Positions 32,705 to 41,715 of a stretch of 64,000 nt of DNA are shown here, one piece after another (positions within the stretch are counted from its first letter, which is position 1; each line of letters begins with the position of its first letter). Source of the DNA: DSVZ01 sp964568145 (GTDB lineage Bacteria > Verrucomicrobiota > Verrucomicrobiia > Limisphaerales > J093). Under the pieces are notes generated by a model. It searched no databases. It was not told the DNA's origin and was given only the letters and a program-made list of their open reading frames with translations. A program made the position numbers and the translations under genes. The stretch spans positions 4,689 through 68,688 of the forward strand of contig CAZMOZ010000023.1 of the NCBI GenBank assembly GCA_964568145.1. The letters run 5' to 3'.

Positions 32705-33607
32705 TTACGAGGCAACGGAAGTCTCGCCGGAGTCGGCGGCGGTTGAGGGGCCGGGCTTCGCCTCCCAACTCAAGGCCACCACCGCCGCCAGGGCCAGCGC
32801 GATGCCCAGCCATTCGCGGAGCGCCACCCGCTCGTGCAGGAAGATCACCGCCAGCGGGATGGCGACCACGGCGTAAAGACTGGCGAGCGGCGTGACCACC
32901 GCCGCCCGGCCGCCGCTGCCGTAAGCGAAAATCAAGGTGTAGTTGCCGAGGGCGAAAAAGAGGCCCAGCAGCACGACCATCAGCCAGGTCGGGCCGGATA
33001 GGCCGAGGTCGAGGGGTTGAAAGAGCGGCGTGGCCAGCGCCACAGGACATTCACCGAGCAGAAAGGCGAGCGTCACCCGTTCGATCGAGGCCGTGGCGGT
33101 CGCGAGCTTTTGCAGCAGCGCGCTCGTGCCCCACAGGCCGATCGGAATCAGCGCCACCGCCAGCCACGGGCTGAGCCAGGCGGTGTCGCCGCCCACGTTG
33201 AACAGGTAGAGGGAGGCCAGGGACGCCGCCACGCCGAGCGCCTGCACGCGGTTGAGGCGCTCGCGGAGAAAGATCAGGGCGAGCGCGATGGTGATGAGCG
33301 GGTACAGCGCGGTGATCGGCGTGACGGCCGCCGCCTTGCCGCCGGCTGCCAGCGCCTGGTAGCAGGCCACGTTGCCCAGGCTGCCCAGCACGCCCGACAC
33401 GAAGGCCAGCGCGAACCCGCGCGCGCGATTCGACCCCGCCCGGAGGTTTGGCGACCGGCCGAGCAGCGCCAGCACCGGCAGGAGACCCAGCGTAGAGAAG
33501 GTCTGCACCTGCCACGGCGAAAGCGCGGACGAAAGCGGCTTCGCGAGCACGCCCCACCCGCCCCAGAGGAGCATCGTCAGCAACGTGAGCCACAGCCAGC
33601 GGGGCAT
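32705..33607 (-). CDS. EamA-family transporter
   Basis: 300 aa, ten membrane segments in two EamA halves. Motifs include MLLWGGWGVLAKPLS at the start, ALYPLITIALALIFLRERL ending the first half and ASLYAVVAIPLAVIFLHERV ending the second. A metabolite transporter of unknown substrate. It lies 14 bp after a Gfo/Idh/MocA gene on the same strand, so it could transport that enzyme's sugar or product. It is only distantly similar to the EamA gene at 27420. Confidence 0.88.
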   Translation of the reverse strand: MPRWLWLTLLTMLLWGGWGVLAKPLSSALSPWQVQTFSTLGLLPVLALLGRSPNLRAGSNRARGFALAFVSGVLGSLGNVACYQALAAGGKAAAVTPITALYPLITIALALIFLRERLNRVQALGVAASLASLYLFNVGGDTAWLSPWLAVALIPIGLWGTSALLQKLATATASIERVTLAFLLGECPVALATPLFQPLDLGLSGPTWLMVVLLGLFFALGNYTLIFAYGSGGRAAVVTPLASLYAVVAIPLAVIFLHERVALREWLGIALALAAVVALSWEAKPGPSTAADSGETSVAS

Positions 33608-33621
33608 GCGCGAAAAGCGGT

Positions 33622-34746
33622 TCAGTGACCCTCGACCTCGCGGGTCCGGTCGTGAACGCGATGCGCCGCCACGCCGGGTTCAGCCTCGGAGAAGGCAAGC
33701 GGGGGAAAGGTGCTTTCGACCGCGCGCGTCCGGCCGTCCCACGCGGCTTCCTGCGCGCGAATCATCACTTCCAGCACGTGCAGGGCGTGCTCGGGCGTGA
33801 CCAGCAGCCTTGCTTCCGGGCCCTGCCGCGCGCACTCGACCAGATGCCGCAGGCCGTCGGTCCACGGCCATTCCGGATGCGTTTCCTTGAAGCGCTGCCA
33901 GCAGCCGGCCGCGTTCTGCCAGAGTTCGTAGCCGTCGGGGTCCCAGTCGTCGCCGTGCAGGTACAACGTGCCTTCGGTGCCGAAGAGTTCGATGCCGGGG
34001 CCGTGGTATTGCTGGAGGGTGAATCCGGTCAGCAACGTCGCCAGGCAGCCTTCGGCGAACTCGAGCGTGACCTGCGTGGTGTCCTCGACCTCGACCCGCA
34101 CCGGCCGGCCGTTGATCAAGCGATCGGGAATGGCGATGCGGCTCATCGCCGTCACGCGCCGCACCGGTCCCAGCCAGCCGGTCAGGGTGGTGAGCGTGTA
34201 CACGCCGAGGTCGAAGAGCGCGCCGCCGCCGGGTTTGTAGAACCACTCCGCCCAGTCCGGCCCGGCCCAGCCGTAACGGCCGCGCGCGGCCACGACACGG
34301 CCGAGGTCGCCGCGCCGCAAGCGCCGCGCGATGGTTTGAAACGTGGGGCTGAGCACGGTGAACGGCGCGCACACCAGCCGGCCCGGACTGCGCTCCGCCA
34401 GCGCGACCAGCGCCCGCGCCTCGTCGAGCGTGACGGCCAGCGGCTTCTCGACCAGCACATGCTTGCCGGCCCGCAAGGCGGCCGCGGCCATCGGCGCGTG
34501 CTCGCGCATGGGCGTCAGGAGCGCCACGGCGTCCACTTCCGGCCGGGCCAGCATCTGCGCGTAATCGGTGAAGAACTCCGGGATGCGATGGGCGGCGGCC
34601 CGCTGGCGATGCCGCTCGGCGCCACACATGGCGACGACCTCCGCCAGGCCGGCGTGGTGAAGCTTGTCCGCGGTGGCGAGGTAGGCGCCCAGGACGTTGC
34701 CGCAGCCGGCGATGCCGAGGCGGACGGGACGGGCGGATTCGGTCAT
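33622..34746 (-). CDS. Gfo/Idh/MocA-family oxidoreductase, cytoplasmic
   Basis: 374 aa from ATG 34746 (MTESARPVRLGIAGCGNVLG). NAD(P)-binding GIAGCGNVLGAY at 11-22, the EKPLAVTLDEA motif, and a C-terminal alpha/beta domain with RGRYGWAGPDWAEWFYKPGG and LFDLGVYTLTTLTGWLGPV. These enzymes oxidise or epimerise sugars or cyclitols. There is no signal peptide, unlike its divergent neighbour at 34973, with which it shares the same long motif block. Upstream starts would run into the divergent promoter region. Confidence 0.9.
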   Translation of the reverse strand: MTESARPVRLGIAGCGNVLGAYLATADKLHHAGLAEVVAMCGAERHRQRAAAHRIPEFFTDYAQMLARPEVDAVALLTPMREHAPMAAAALRAGKHVLVEKPLAVTLDEARALVALAERSPGRLVCAPFTVLSPTFQTIARRLRRGDLGRVVAARGRYGWAGPDWAEWFYKPGGGALFDLGVYTLTTLTGWLGPVRRVTAMSRIAIPDRLINGRPVRVEVEDTTQVTLEFAEGCLATLLTGFTLQQYHGPGIELFGTEGTLYLHGDDWDPDGYELWQNAAGCWQRFKETHPEWPWTDGLRHLVECARQGPEARLLVTPEHALHVLEVMIRAQEAAWDGRTRAVESTFPPLAFSEAEPGVAAHRVHDRTREVEGH

Positions 34747-34972
34747 GGCCGCAGGAAAGCATTTCGCTGTCGCCCGCGCAACCCGCAGTCCATAATGACG
34801 GCGTGTTTGCTCCGGACACCTTGAAACCGCGGTTCGCCTCCCGGCGTCAGGCCGGAGGCACCAGGCGCGACAGCGGCCGCCTCCACATGAGCCGGCACGT
34901 TGTCCGCGCCCTGGGCGAGCCCGGTCAGCCGGGAACCCATTTTGCCGAATCCCACCCAACCTCCGCATACCC
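34747..34972. promoter_or_regulatory. Divergent promoter region between two Gfo/Idh/MocA genes
   Basis: 226 bp between divergent starts. A hairpin gcctccCGGC/GCCGgaggc is at 34835-34859. No clear -35/-10 pair. Shared control of the two genes is plausible. Confidence 0.35.
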
Positions 34973-36172
34973 ATGAACCATCCATCCGAACTCAACCGCC
35001 GCGACTTCATCACCCGGTCCTCGATCGCCACGGCCGCGCTGGCGGGCGCGACGTTCCTGCCGCGGCCGGGATTCGCCGCCGAGCGGCCGCGCGTGAACCG
35101 CGACAAGGTGCGCGTGGGCCTGATCGGCTGCGGCAGCGTGTCCAATCCCTACCTGCAAACCCTGACCAGGCACCCCACCATTGAGGTGGTGAGCGTATGC
35201 GACATCATCCCGGAGCGCGCGAAGCGGCGCGCCGAGCAGTATCGGGTGCCGAACCTGTACCCGCACATCGAGGCCATGCTGGCCGGGGCGGAGTTTGATC
35301 TGCTCGTCAACACCACCTCCATGCCGTCGCATTACCCGGTGAACAAGCGGGCGTTGCAGGCCGGCCGGCACGTGTGGAGCGAGAAGCCGATGGCGCTCGA
35401 GGTGGCGCAGGGGAAGGAGCTGATCGCGCTCGCGCGCAAGCAGGGCGTGGGCTTCTGGGCCGCGCCGAACTGCGTGACCAGTCCGCAGTTCGCCTTCATG
35501 GCGCGGACCATCGCCAGCGGCAAGATCGGCAAGGTCACGGCCGCGCGCGGCACTTACGGCCACGGCGGCCCCACGTGGTCGGCGTGGTTTTACGAGAAGG
35601 GCGGCGGGAGCCTGTACGACCTGGGGGTGTACAACGTCACGACCTTGACCGGTCTGCTCGGCCCGGTGACGGAGGTCGTCGGCATGACGGACATCGTCCA
35701 TCCCACGCGCAAGGTGGACGACAAAGGCGTGGTCAAGGTCGAGGCCGACGAGAACACGATGCTCATCATGAAGCACGTCACCGGCGCGCTGTCGCACGTC
35801 GGCACCGGCTTCGGCTACTTCGAGCACGAGCACTTGCCGCGCGAGCGCGGCAAGCTCTACACCGTGGACGTCATGGGCACGCGCGGCGTGATGCACCTGC
35901 AAGGCTGGGACTGGTCGGCGGCCGGCGTGGACCTGGCCACGGTCGAGATGAACGAACTGGAGACGCATTGCACGGACAAGTGGCAGTACGAGTGGGTGGG
36001 CGGCGCCTCGTACGCGGCCGACTGCCTCCGCACCGGCGAACCGGGCCTCATCACCCCCGAACACGGCCTGCACGTGCTGGACGTAATGAACGCCTGCCAC
36101 GAATCGCAGCGCACCGGCCGGCGCATCCGCTGCGAAACCACTTTTCCCTGGCCTATCATCAAGGCGACCTGA
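34973..36172 (+). CDS. Tat-exported Gfo/Idh/MocA-family oxidoreductase
   Basis: 399 aa. A twin-arginine signal (NRRDFITRSSIATAALAGA, residues 8-26, cleavage near 36) shows export with bound cofactor. NAD(P) fold VGLIGCGSVSN, EKPMALEVAQGKE, and the block RGTYGHGGPTWSAWFYEKGG followed by LYDLGVYNVTTLTGLLGPV, closely matching the divergent gene. Tat-exported members such as glycoside hydrolase family 109 carry a tightly bound NAD; sugar oxidation or hydrolysis outside the cell is likely. Product substrate unknown. Confidence 0.92.
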   Translation: MNHPSELNRRDFITRSSIATAALAGATFLPRPGFAAERPRVNRDKVRVGLIGCGSVSNPYLQTLTRHPTIEVVSVCDIIPERAKRRAEQYRVPNLYPHIEAMLAGAEFDLLVNTTSMPSHYPVNKRALQAGRHVWSEKPMALEVAQGKELIALARKQGVGFWAAPNCVTSPQFAFMARTIASGKIGKVTAARGTYGHGGPTWSAWFYEKGGGSLYDLGVYNVTTLTGLLGPVTEVVGMTDIVHPTRKVDDKGVVKVEADENTMLIMKHVTGALSHVGTGFGYFEHEHLPRERGKLYTVDVMGTRGVMHLQGWDWSAAGVDLATVEMNELETHCTDKWQYEWVGGASYAADCLRTGEPGLITPEHGLHVLDVMNACHESQRTGRRIRCETTFPWPIIKAT

Positions 36173-36174
36173 CC

Positions 36175-36295
36175 GATTTTTGATTTACGACGTCCGGCAA
36201 CGAACTTCGGCTCGTGGAGGAGATTTTTCCATGGTCGTCGCCTCTGGAGTAGCTGCCCGGATTTCCCGATGCGCGTGAATCGTAAATCGAAAATC
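36175..36295. repeat. Inverted-repeat element overlapping a gene start
   Basis: Arms gatttttgatttacga (36175-36190) and tcgtaaatcgaaaatc (36280-36295) are complementary at 15 of 16 positions. The right arm lies inside codons 4-9 of the cytochrome/HEAT gene, and its ATG (36269) is between the arms. The left arm begins 2 bp after the preceding stop codon. Confidence 0.7.
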
Positions 36296-39200
36296 CTGGA
36301 TTGGCTGGCCGGGATCGGTGTTCTCACGCTGTCCCTCGCAGCCCGGGCGGCACAAGACGCGTTGCCCCCGCTGCGCGTCCCCGACGGCTTCGTGATCGAG
36401 CGCGTCGCGGCGCCGCCGCAAATCCGGTTCCCCATGTTCGCCGCCTTCGACGACGCGGGGCGGCTCTACATCACGGAATCCGGCGGCGGCGATCTTTACG
36501 AGGAGTTGCTTCACCAGAAACGCACCTGCCGCGTCAGCGTGCTCGAGGACCGCGAAGGCGACGGGCGCTTCGAAGCGGCGCGCGTGTTCGCCGAGCAATT
36601 CGTGCCCTCGATGGGCATCGCCTGGCGCGACGGCAGGCTCTACGTGGCCGACCCGCCGGACCTGGTCACGCTGGAAGACACCGACGGCGACGGCCGCGCC
36701 GACCGCCGTGAGGTCATCCTGTCCGGCTTCGGGCACACGGACAACGGCAGCCTGCACGGCCTGGAGTTCGGGCCGGACGGCTGGCTGTACATGACGATGG
36801 GCTGGCCCGACGGCTATCACCACCAGAGCCGCGACGGCGCGCGCGCCGACGGCAAGACCGGCGCATTGCTGCGCTGCCGGCCGGATGGTTCCGGCGTGCA
36901 GGCGCTGGCGCGCGGCTTCGACCAGCTCGTCGAAGTCGTGTTCCTGCCGGGCGGCGAAATGCTCGGCTCGCAGACGTGGTATCAGAATCCGAGCGGCGGC
37001 ATTCGCGACTCGCTCACGCATCTGGTCCACGGCGGCTTTTATCCACAACGCTGGCCGGACGAGGAACCGCGCGTGTTTGTGACCGGCGACACCCTGCCGG
37101 CGGTGCTGCTGCTGCCGGCCATCGCGCACAGCGGCATCGCGGTGTATCGCGGGGACCAGTTCCCGGCGGAATGGCGCGGCCAGGTCTTCTCGGCGCAGTT
37201 CAACACCCGCGCGGTCGTGCGGCACCCGCTGATTCGCGACGGCGCCAGCTTCCGCTCGGAATCGCACGCGCTGGTCACGACCGACGATCCGGACTTCCGC
37301 CCGGCCGACGTGATCGAGGACGCCGACGGCAGCCTGCTGATCCTCGACACCGGCAGTTGGTACGTGCAGCACTGCCCGACCGGCCGGATGCGCGCGACCT
37401 CCGTGCCGGGAGCGATCTACCGCGTGCGCCGTGCGGGGCTCAAACCGCCGGCCGACCCGCGCGGCCAGAAGCTGGAGTGGAACGCGGCGTCGCCGGACCA
37501 GATCGTCGCGCGGCTGGGCGACGCCCGTTTCGCGGTGCGCGACCGCGCCGTCGAGTGGCTGGTGAAACGCGGTCAGGCCAGCGTGCCCGCGTTGACAAAA
37601 TTTCTAGGTAGCGCAGGCGACTTGCCCGCCTCTGGCAAAGCCCGGAATGGTCGAGCTGGCGAGTCGCCGGCCCTTCCGGTGGTAAGCCGCGGGCCAAGTG
37701 ACGAAGCACACACGGCTGCGATCTGGGCCCTGGCCCGCATCGGTGGCGAAGACGCCTGGCGGGCGCTGCGTCGTGGGCTTGAGGAAGCCGCGTCGCGTCC
37801 GGCCGCGGCTGAAACGAACGTCGCTTCATGGGATGACCGGCTGTGCGTTCTCGCGCGGGCGTTGGCGCTGCGGGGCGATGCCGCGGCCGCGCCCGCGCTC
37901 GAAAAGCTGTTGCGCCATCCTTCGGCGCCGGTGCGTTTCGCCGCCGCCGAAGCGCTGACGGTCTGCGGTCGTGCGGAATCCTCCGCCGCGCTGTTGCAGG
38001 CGCTGGCAGAGTCGCCCGACCGCATGCTGGAGCACGCGCTGGTTTACACGCTGCACCGACACGCCAAGGCCGGTGAGATGCGGGCGGCTCTTGAGCGTTC
38101 GAATCCGGCCGTGCAAAAAGCCGCCTTGCTCGTGCTCGCCCAATCGCCCCGGCTCGCCGCGACGCCCAACGACGTGCTCACGCGGCTGGCCAGCACGAAC
38201 GAACCGCTGCGCCGCGCGGCGCAGTACTGTCTGCGCAGCCGTCCCGACTGGGCCGCGCACGCGGTGGATTTCATCCGCCAGGAGATTCGCGCGCCGGAAT
38301 TGCCCGCCCCGCGCGAGGCCGCCTTGCTCCAACTGCTCCACGCCTTTCACGCCCAGCCCGCGCTCGCCAGCTCCGTGGCCGGGGCGCTGCGCGAGCCCGA
38401 CACCGTCGTCAGCGTCGCGCGCAAGACGACCCTGCTCGGCTTCATGGCTCAAAGCGCCCTGGCAGGCTGGCCCGAGGAATGGACCGACGCGCTCGCGGCG
38501 GTGCTGCGGCATCCGGCCGGCGAGGTCCAGGTGGAGGCCATCCGGGCGGCCGGGGCGGCGGGCACGAGTCTCTGGGACGCCACGCTGTGGGACATCGCCC
38601 GCGGCGGCAGCGCCGACCACGGCGCGCGCGTGGAGGCGCTGGCGGTCCTCGCGCGCCGGCAACCGCAGTTGGACGGCGACGCCTTTGCGTTCCTGGCTTC
38701 GCAACTGCACGTCACGAACACCGCGCTCGGGCGGCTGCGCGCCGCGGAGGTGTTCGCCGGGACGCAACCGCCCGCAGACGCCTTGCGCGCCCTCGTGGCG
38801 GCCGCGCGCGACGACGCGTCCATCTCGCCCAGCCTCGTGCTCGCAGCGGCGAAGCGAGCGGGCGTGACGCCGGAGACGGCGGCGCCGCTGCTGGAATACC
38901 TCGCGGCCAGCGTCGAGCGCGGCTGGGGCGTAGGCGAGGCGCAACTGGACTGGGTGCTCAAGGCGGCGCCGGAATCCGCACGCGCCGCGGCGACGGAACT
39001 GGCGCGCGCGATTCGCAACCAGGCCGAACAGCAGCAGGCCCTGCTGCGCGAGTACGAACCGTTGCTCGCCGGCGGCGATGCCGCCCGCGGGCGCGATCTG
39101 TTCTTCGGGAAGGCGCAGTGTTTCACCTGTCACACGGTCGCCGACCAGGGCCGCCCGGTCGGGCCCGACCTGACGAAGGTGGGCGCGATCCGTTCCGGCC

Positions 39201-39487
39201 GGGACATTCTCGAATCGGTCCTGCTGCCGGGCGCGACGTTCGCCCAGGGCTACGACACCTACGTGGCCGAGACGAAGGACGGCGAATCGGTGAGCGGCTC
39301 GCTGGCGCGGGAGACGCCGGAGTGGGTCGTGCTGCGGAACGCCAGCGGCGCGGAAGCGCGCCTGCGCCGCAACGAGATCGTGTCGCTGGAGAAATCGCGC
39401 CTCTCGATGATGCCCGAGGGGCTGCTGCAAGCGCTGACCCGCGGCGAAGCCGCCGACCTGCTGGCTTTTTTGCGGGAGTTGAAATGA
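36269..39487 (+). CDS. PVC-type beta-propeller / HEAT / CxxCH cytochrome protein
   Basis: 1072 aa. Signal peptide (residues 1-27), an NHL-like beta-propeller of the Pirellula/Verrucomicrobium N-terminal type at about 35-395 (PPLRVPDGFVIERVA, GSLHGLEFGPDGWLYMTMG), HEAT-like helical repeats at about 410-900, and a c-type heme domain with CFTCH at 951-955 followed by GRPVGPDLTKVG and EIVSLEKSRLSMMPEGL, the PVC heme-binding domain. Such proteins are thought to be envelope dehydrogenases feeding electrons to a cytochrome. A palindromic insert at 37608-37677 adds a Gly/Ala/Arg-rich loop between HEAT repeats. First gene of a seven-gene operon. Confidence 0.93.
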   Translation: MRVNRKSKILDWLAGIGVLTLSLAARAAQDALPPLRVPDGFVIERVAAPPQIRFPMFAAFDDAGRLYITESGGGDLYEELLHQKRTCRVSVLEDREGDGRFEAARVFAEQFVPSMGIAWRDGRLYVADPPDLVTLEDTDGDGRADRREVILSGFGHTDNGSLHGLEFGPDGWLYMTMGWPDGYHHQSRDGARADGKTGALLRCRPDGSGVQALARGFDQLVEVVFLPGGEMLGSQTWYQNPSGGIRDSLTHLVHGGFYPQRWPDEEPRVFVTGDTLPAVLLLPAIAHSGIAVYRGDQFPAEWRGQVFSAQFNTRAVVRHPLIRDGASFRSESHALVTTDDPDFRPADVIEDADGSLLILDTGSWYVQHCPTGRMRATSVPGAIYRVRRAGLKPPADPRGQKLEWNAASPDQIVARLGDARFAVRDRAVEWLVKRGQASVPALTKFLGSAGDLPASGKARNGRAGESPALPVVSRGPSDEAHTAAIWALARIGGEDAWRALRRGLEEAASRPAAAETNVASWDDRLCVLARALALRGDAAAAPALEKLLRHPSAPVRFAAAEALTVCGRAESSAALLQALAESPDRMLEHALVYTLHRHAKAGEMRAALERSNPAVQKAALLVLAQSPRLAATPNDVLTRLASTNEPLRRAAQYCLRSRPDWAAHAVDFIRQEIRAPELPAPREAALLQLLHAFHAQPALASSVAGALREPDTVVSVARKTTLLGFMAQSALAGWPEEWTDALAAVLRHPAGEVQVEAIRAAGAAGTSLWDATLWDIARGGSADHGARVEALAVLARRQPQLDGDAFAFLASQLHVTNTALGRLRAAEVFAGTQPPADALRALVAAARDDASISPSLVLAAAKRAGVTPETAAPLLEYLAASVERGWGVGEAQLDWVLKAAPESARAAATELARAIRNQAEQQQALLREYEPLLAGGDAARGRDLFFGKAQCFTCHTVADQGRPVGPDLTKVGAIRSGRDILESVLLPGATFAQGYDTYVAETKDGESVSGSLARETPEWVVLRNASGAEARLRRNEIVSLEKSRLSMMPEGLLQALTRGEAADLLAFLRELK
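37608..37677. repeat. In-frame palindromic element inside the cytochrome/HEAT gene
   Basis: The segment opens ggtagcgcaggcgacttgcc and closes gctggcgagtcgccggccc; ggcgacttgcccg and the complement of ctggcgagtcgcc match at most positions. It encodes SAGDLPASGKARNGRAGESP at about residues 448-467, unlike the flanking Ala/Leu-rich HEAT helices, and keeps the reading frame. Confidence 0.7.
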
Positions 39488-39765
39488 ACGACCATCAGGG
39501 TAGAAAGGACCGCGTGGACGTCACAGAATCGAGCGCACAACGCGGATCATCGTCAAACGCTCCGGAGGCGATTCCGCCCGACTGGCTGGCCGAGTTCGAG
39601 GCGGCCGCCCGGCGCCCGCTGGAAACCCGCTTCCGCTACGCCTTCATCCGCACCTACAAACCAGTCCTGGACGATGCGCCGTTCCGCGCGTTTGACACCA
39701 CAGCCGACTACCGGCGTTGGTGCGAGGACAACCTGCCCGACTGGCTCGGCTATGGCCGCGTTTGA
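39484..39765 (+). CDS. Small protein upstream of nucleotidyltransferase, hypothetical
   Basis: 93 aa. The ATG overlaps the stop of the cytochrome gene (ATGA), and the 3' end overlaps the next gene by 14 bp. The first ~30 residues are polar (NDHQGRKDRVDVTESSAQRG); the rest contains PPDWLAEFEAAARRPLETRF and FDTTADYRRWCEDNLPDWLG. No known domain. Its small size and overlap with an MNT-type nucleotidyltransferase gene fit a toxin-antitoxin-like pair, but this is inference. Confidence 0.7.
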   Translation: MNDHQGRKDRVDVTESSAQRGSSSNAPEAIPPDWLAEFEAAARRPLETRFRYAFIRTYKPVLDDAPFRAFDTTADYRRWCEDNLPDWLGYGRV

Positions 39766-40222
39766 CTACCGGCAGGCACAGGAAATCCGGGACTGCTTCC
39801 GGCGTCACGGCATCCGCTATCTCTTCCTGGGAAAGTCCGGCGCCATTTTGCTCGGCTTTCCGGACACGACGCAGGACGCCGATCTGTTCATCGAAAAGAA
39901 AACGGAGAACTGCGCCGCGCTCGTGGTCGCGCTGCGCGAACTGGGTTTTCAACTGACCGGGCCGCAAGCGGCGGAAGTGGCCCGCGGGAAGGATTTCATC
40001 CAGTTGAAGAACGGGCCCTTCGACCTGGACCTGATTTTCGCGCCGGACGGGATCGAACGCTTTGAGGACGCCTGGGCGCGGCGTGTGGAGGTCGAAGGAT
40101 TTCCCGTCTGCCACATTGATGACATCATCGCAAGCAAGGCGGCGACGAACCGGCAGAAGGACCGCGAGTCGTTGCCGCGGCTGCGCTCGTTCCGCGAGTA
40201 CTGGATACGGAGGAGACCGTGA
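39752..40222 (+). CDS. MNT/AbiEii-type nucleotidyltransferase-fold protein
   Basis: 156 aa. The minimal nucleotidyltransferase core is visible: GKSGAILLGFPDTTQDADLF with G27, S29 and the D42-x-D44 pair, and a third Asp in GPFDLDLIF near residue 93. The C-terminal HIDDIIASKAATNRQKDRES is also typical of AbiEii/DUF6036-like proteins, where Lys and Asp help catalysis. Relatives modify tRNA or other targets as toxins, or are metabolic. It overlaps the preceding 93-aa gene by 14 bp and the next gene by GTGA, so it is locked into the operon. Confidence 0.83.
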   Translation: MAAFDYRQAQEIRDCFRRHGIRYLFLGKSGAILLGFPDTTQDADLFIEKKTENCAALVVALRELGFQLTGPQAAEVARGKDFIQLKNGPFDLDLIFAPDGIERFEDAWARRVEVEGFPVCHIDDIIASKAATNRQKDRESLPRLRSFREYWIRRRP

Positions 40223-41715
40223 TCTGCGCCGTTTTGCGATGCGGGCGGGGGCGGAAGCCTCGACTCCCGGCGAAATCCGCGTTGCGCGGGAGCGTCGCTT
40301 TGGGTTTCGGCTGCGCCGCACTGGTTGCGGCCGCGGAGCTTGACTTCGAGCCGCTCTTCAACGGACGCGACCTCGACGGTTGGGACACCTGGCTCGGCCC
40401 ACGCAGCAGCGGCTATCACGACCCCCCCACCTCCAACGAGCCGGCCATCGGCCTGAACCGCGATCCGCTCGGCGTATTCACGGTCGTCACCCACAACGGC
40501 GCGCCGGCCATCCGCATCTCGGGCCAGGTCTTCGGCGCCCTCACGACGCAACGCGAGTTCGGCGACGTCCACATCCGCGTCGAATACAAGTGGGGCCGGC
40601 GGAAGTGGCCGCCGCGCCACGAGGCCCGGCACTATCGCGACTCGGGCATTCTCTACTGGTGCGTCGGCGAACACGGCGCGGGCAGCGGCGCGTGGATGCG
40701 CTCGGTCGAGTGCAACATCATGGAGAAAGGCGTCGGCCAGTGGTGGAGCGTGGCCGGCAGCACCTGCGACGTGGAAGGCCGCCCCGTGGTGCTCGACCGC
40801 GAGCCGGCCGTGCCGTATCGCGGCGAAAGTCCGGGCGAGCACGTGATTCTCTGGGAACCGGGCGGGCCGGTGTGGCGCGGCGTGACCGACGGCGTGACCT
40901 CGCCGCTCGATCCCGAACGCCCCGGCGAATGGAACGTCTGCGAGGTGGTCGCCTGGAGCCACGTGGGGCTGCACCTCTTGAACGGCCGGGTGGTGCTGGC
41001 GCTGACCAACCCGCGTTACCGCGAGGCCGGGCGCGAAGCGCGGCTCGAGCGCGGCAAGATTCAGATTCAATCGGAAGGCGCGGAAGTGTTTTACCGCCGC
41101 ATCGAGGCGCGGCCCCTCACCGGCATTCCGTCGGCGCTGATGCCGCAGGTGCCGTCCGAGGCGAAGGACGAAGCCGGGTTCAAGCCGCTCTTCGGCCAGG
41201 ACGCCGGCGACGGCTGGGCGCAGTGCGGCCCGGGCGGCTTCACGTTGAGCAACGGCGTGGCCACGGCGCACGGCGGCATGGGCCTGTGGTGGCACACCAA
41301 CCGCATGTTCACGAACTTCGTCCTGCGCGGGGAATGGCGTCTCGAGGCGCCGGACGCCGACTCAGGCGTCTTCGTGCGTTTTCCCGATCCGGGCCACGAT
41401 CCGTGGAACGCCGTGAACCAGGGGCACGAAATGGAAATCGGCGACGACCCCGCGGGCCGGGATCCGGCGTGGCGGACCGGCGCGTTGTATCCGTTCCGCC
41501 CGCCGCGGCACGTGCGCCTGCGGCCCGCGGGCGAATGGAACGCGTACGAGTTCACCTGCGTCGGGCACCACTACGCGATCCGCATCAACGGCGAACTCGT
41601 CACCACTTGGACCGACCCGAAGCAACGCACGACGCGCGGCTACATCGGCCTGCAAAACTACCAGGCCGGCAAGAACTCCCAGCACCGCCGGCTGCGCATC
41701 AAGGAACTGCCATGA
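40219..41715 (+). CDS. Secreted protein with two DUF1080 domains
   Basis: 498 aa from a GTG start at 40219 that overlaps the previous stop; AGGAGA at 40211-40216 is a good ribosome-binding site just before it. A long basic n-region and hydrophobic stretch (about 23-40) form the signal peptide. DUF1080 domain 1 covers about 42-300 (FEPLFNGRDLDGWDTWLG, VRIEYKW-like HIRVEYKWGRRKW) and domain 2 about 318-498 (FKPLFGQDAGDGWAQCG, FVLRGEWRLEAPDADSGVF, YIGLQNYQAG). Concanavalin-like sugar-binding or keto-glycoside hydrolase role in the envelope. ATGA overlap with the next gene. Confidence 0.88.
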   Translation: MICAVLRCGRGRKPRLPAKSALRGSVALGFGCAALVAAAELDFEPLFNGRDLDGWDTWLGPRSSGYHDPPTSNEPAIGLNRDPLGVFTVVTHNGAPAIRISGQVFGALTTQREFGDVHIRVEYKWGRRKWPPRHEARHYRDSGILYWCVGEHGAGSGAWMRSVECNIMEKGVGQWWSVAGSTCDVEGRPVVLDREPAVPYRGESPGEHVILWEPGGPVWRGVTDGVTSPLDPERPGEWNVCEVVAWSHVGLHLLNGRVVLALTNPRYREAGREARLERGKIQIQSEGAEVFYRRIEARPLTGIPSALMPQVPSEAKDEAGFKPLFGQDAGDGWAQCGPGGFTLSNGVATAHGGMGLWWHTNRMFTNFVLRGEWRLEAPDADSGVFVRFPDPGHDPWNAVNQGHEMEIGDDPAGRDPAWRTGALYPFRPPRHVRLRPAGEWNAYEFTCVGHHYAIRINGELVTTWTDPKQRTTRGYIGLQNYQAGKNSQHRRLRIKELP

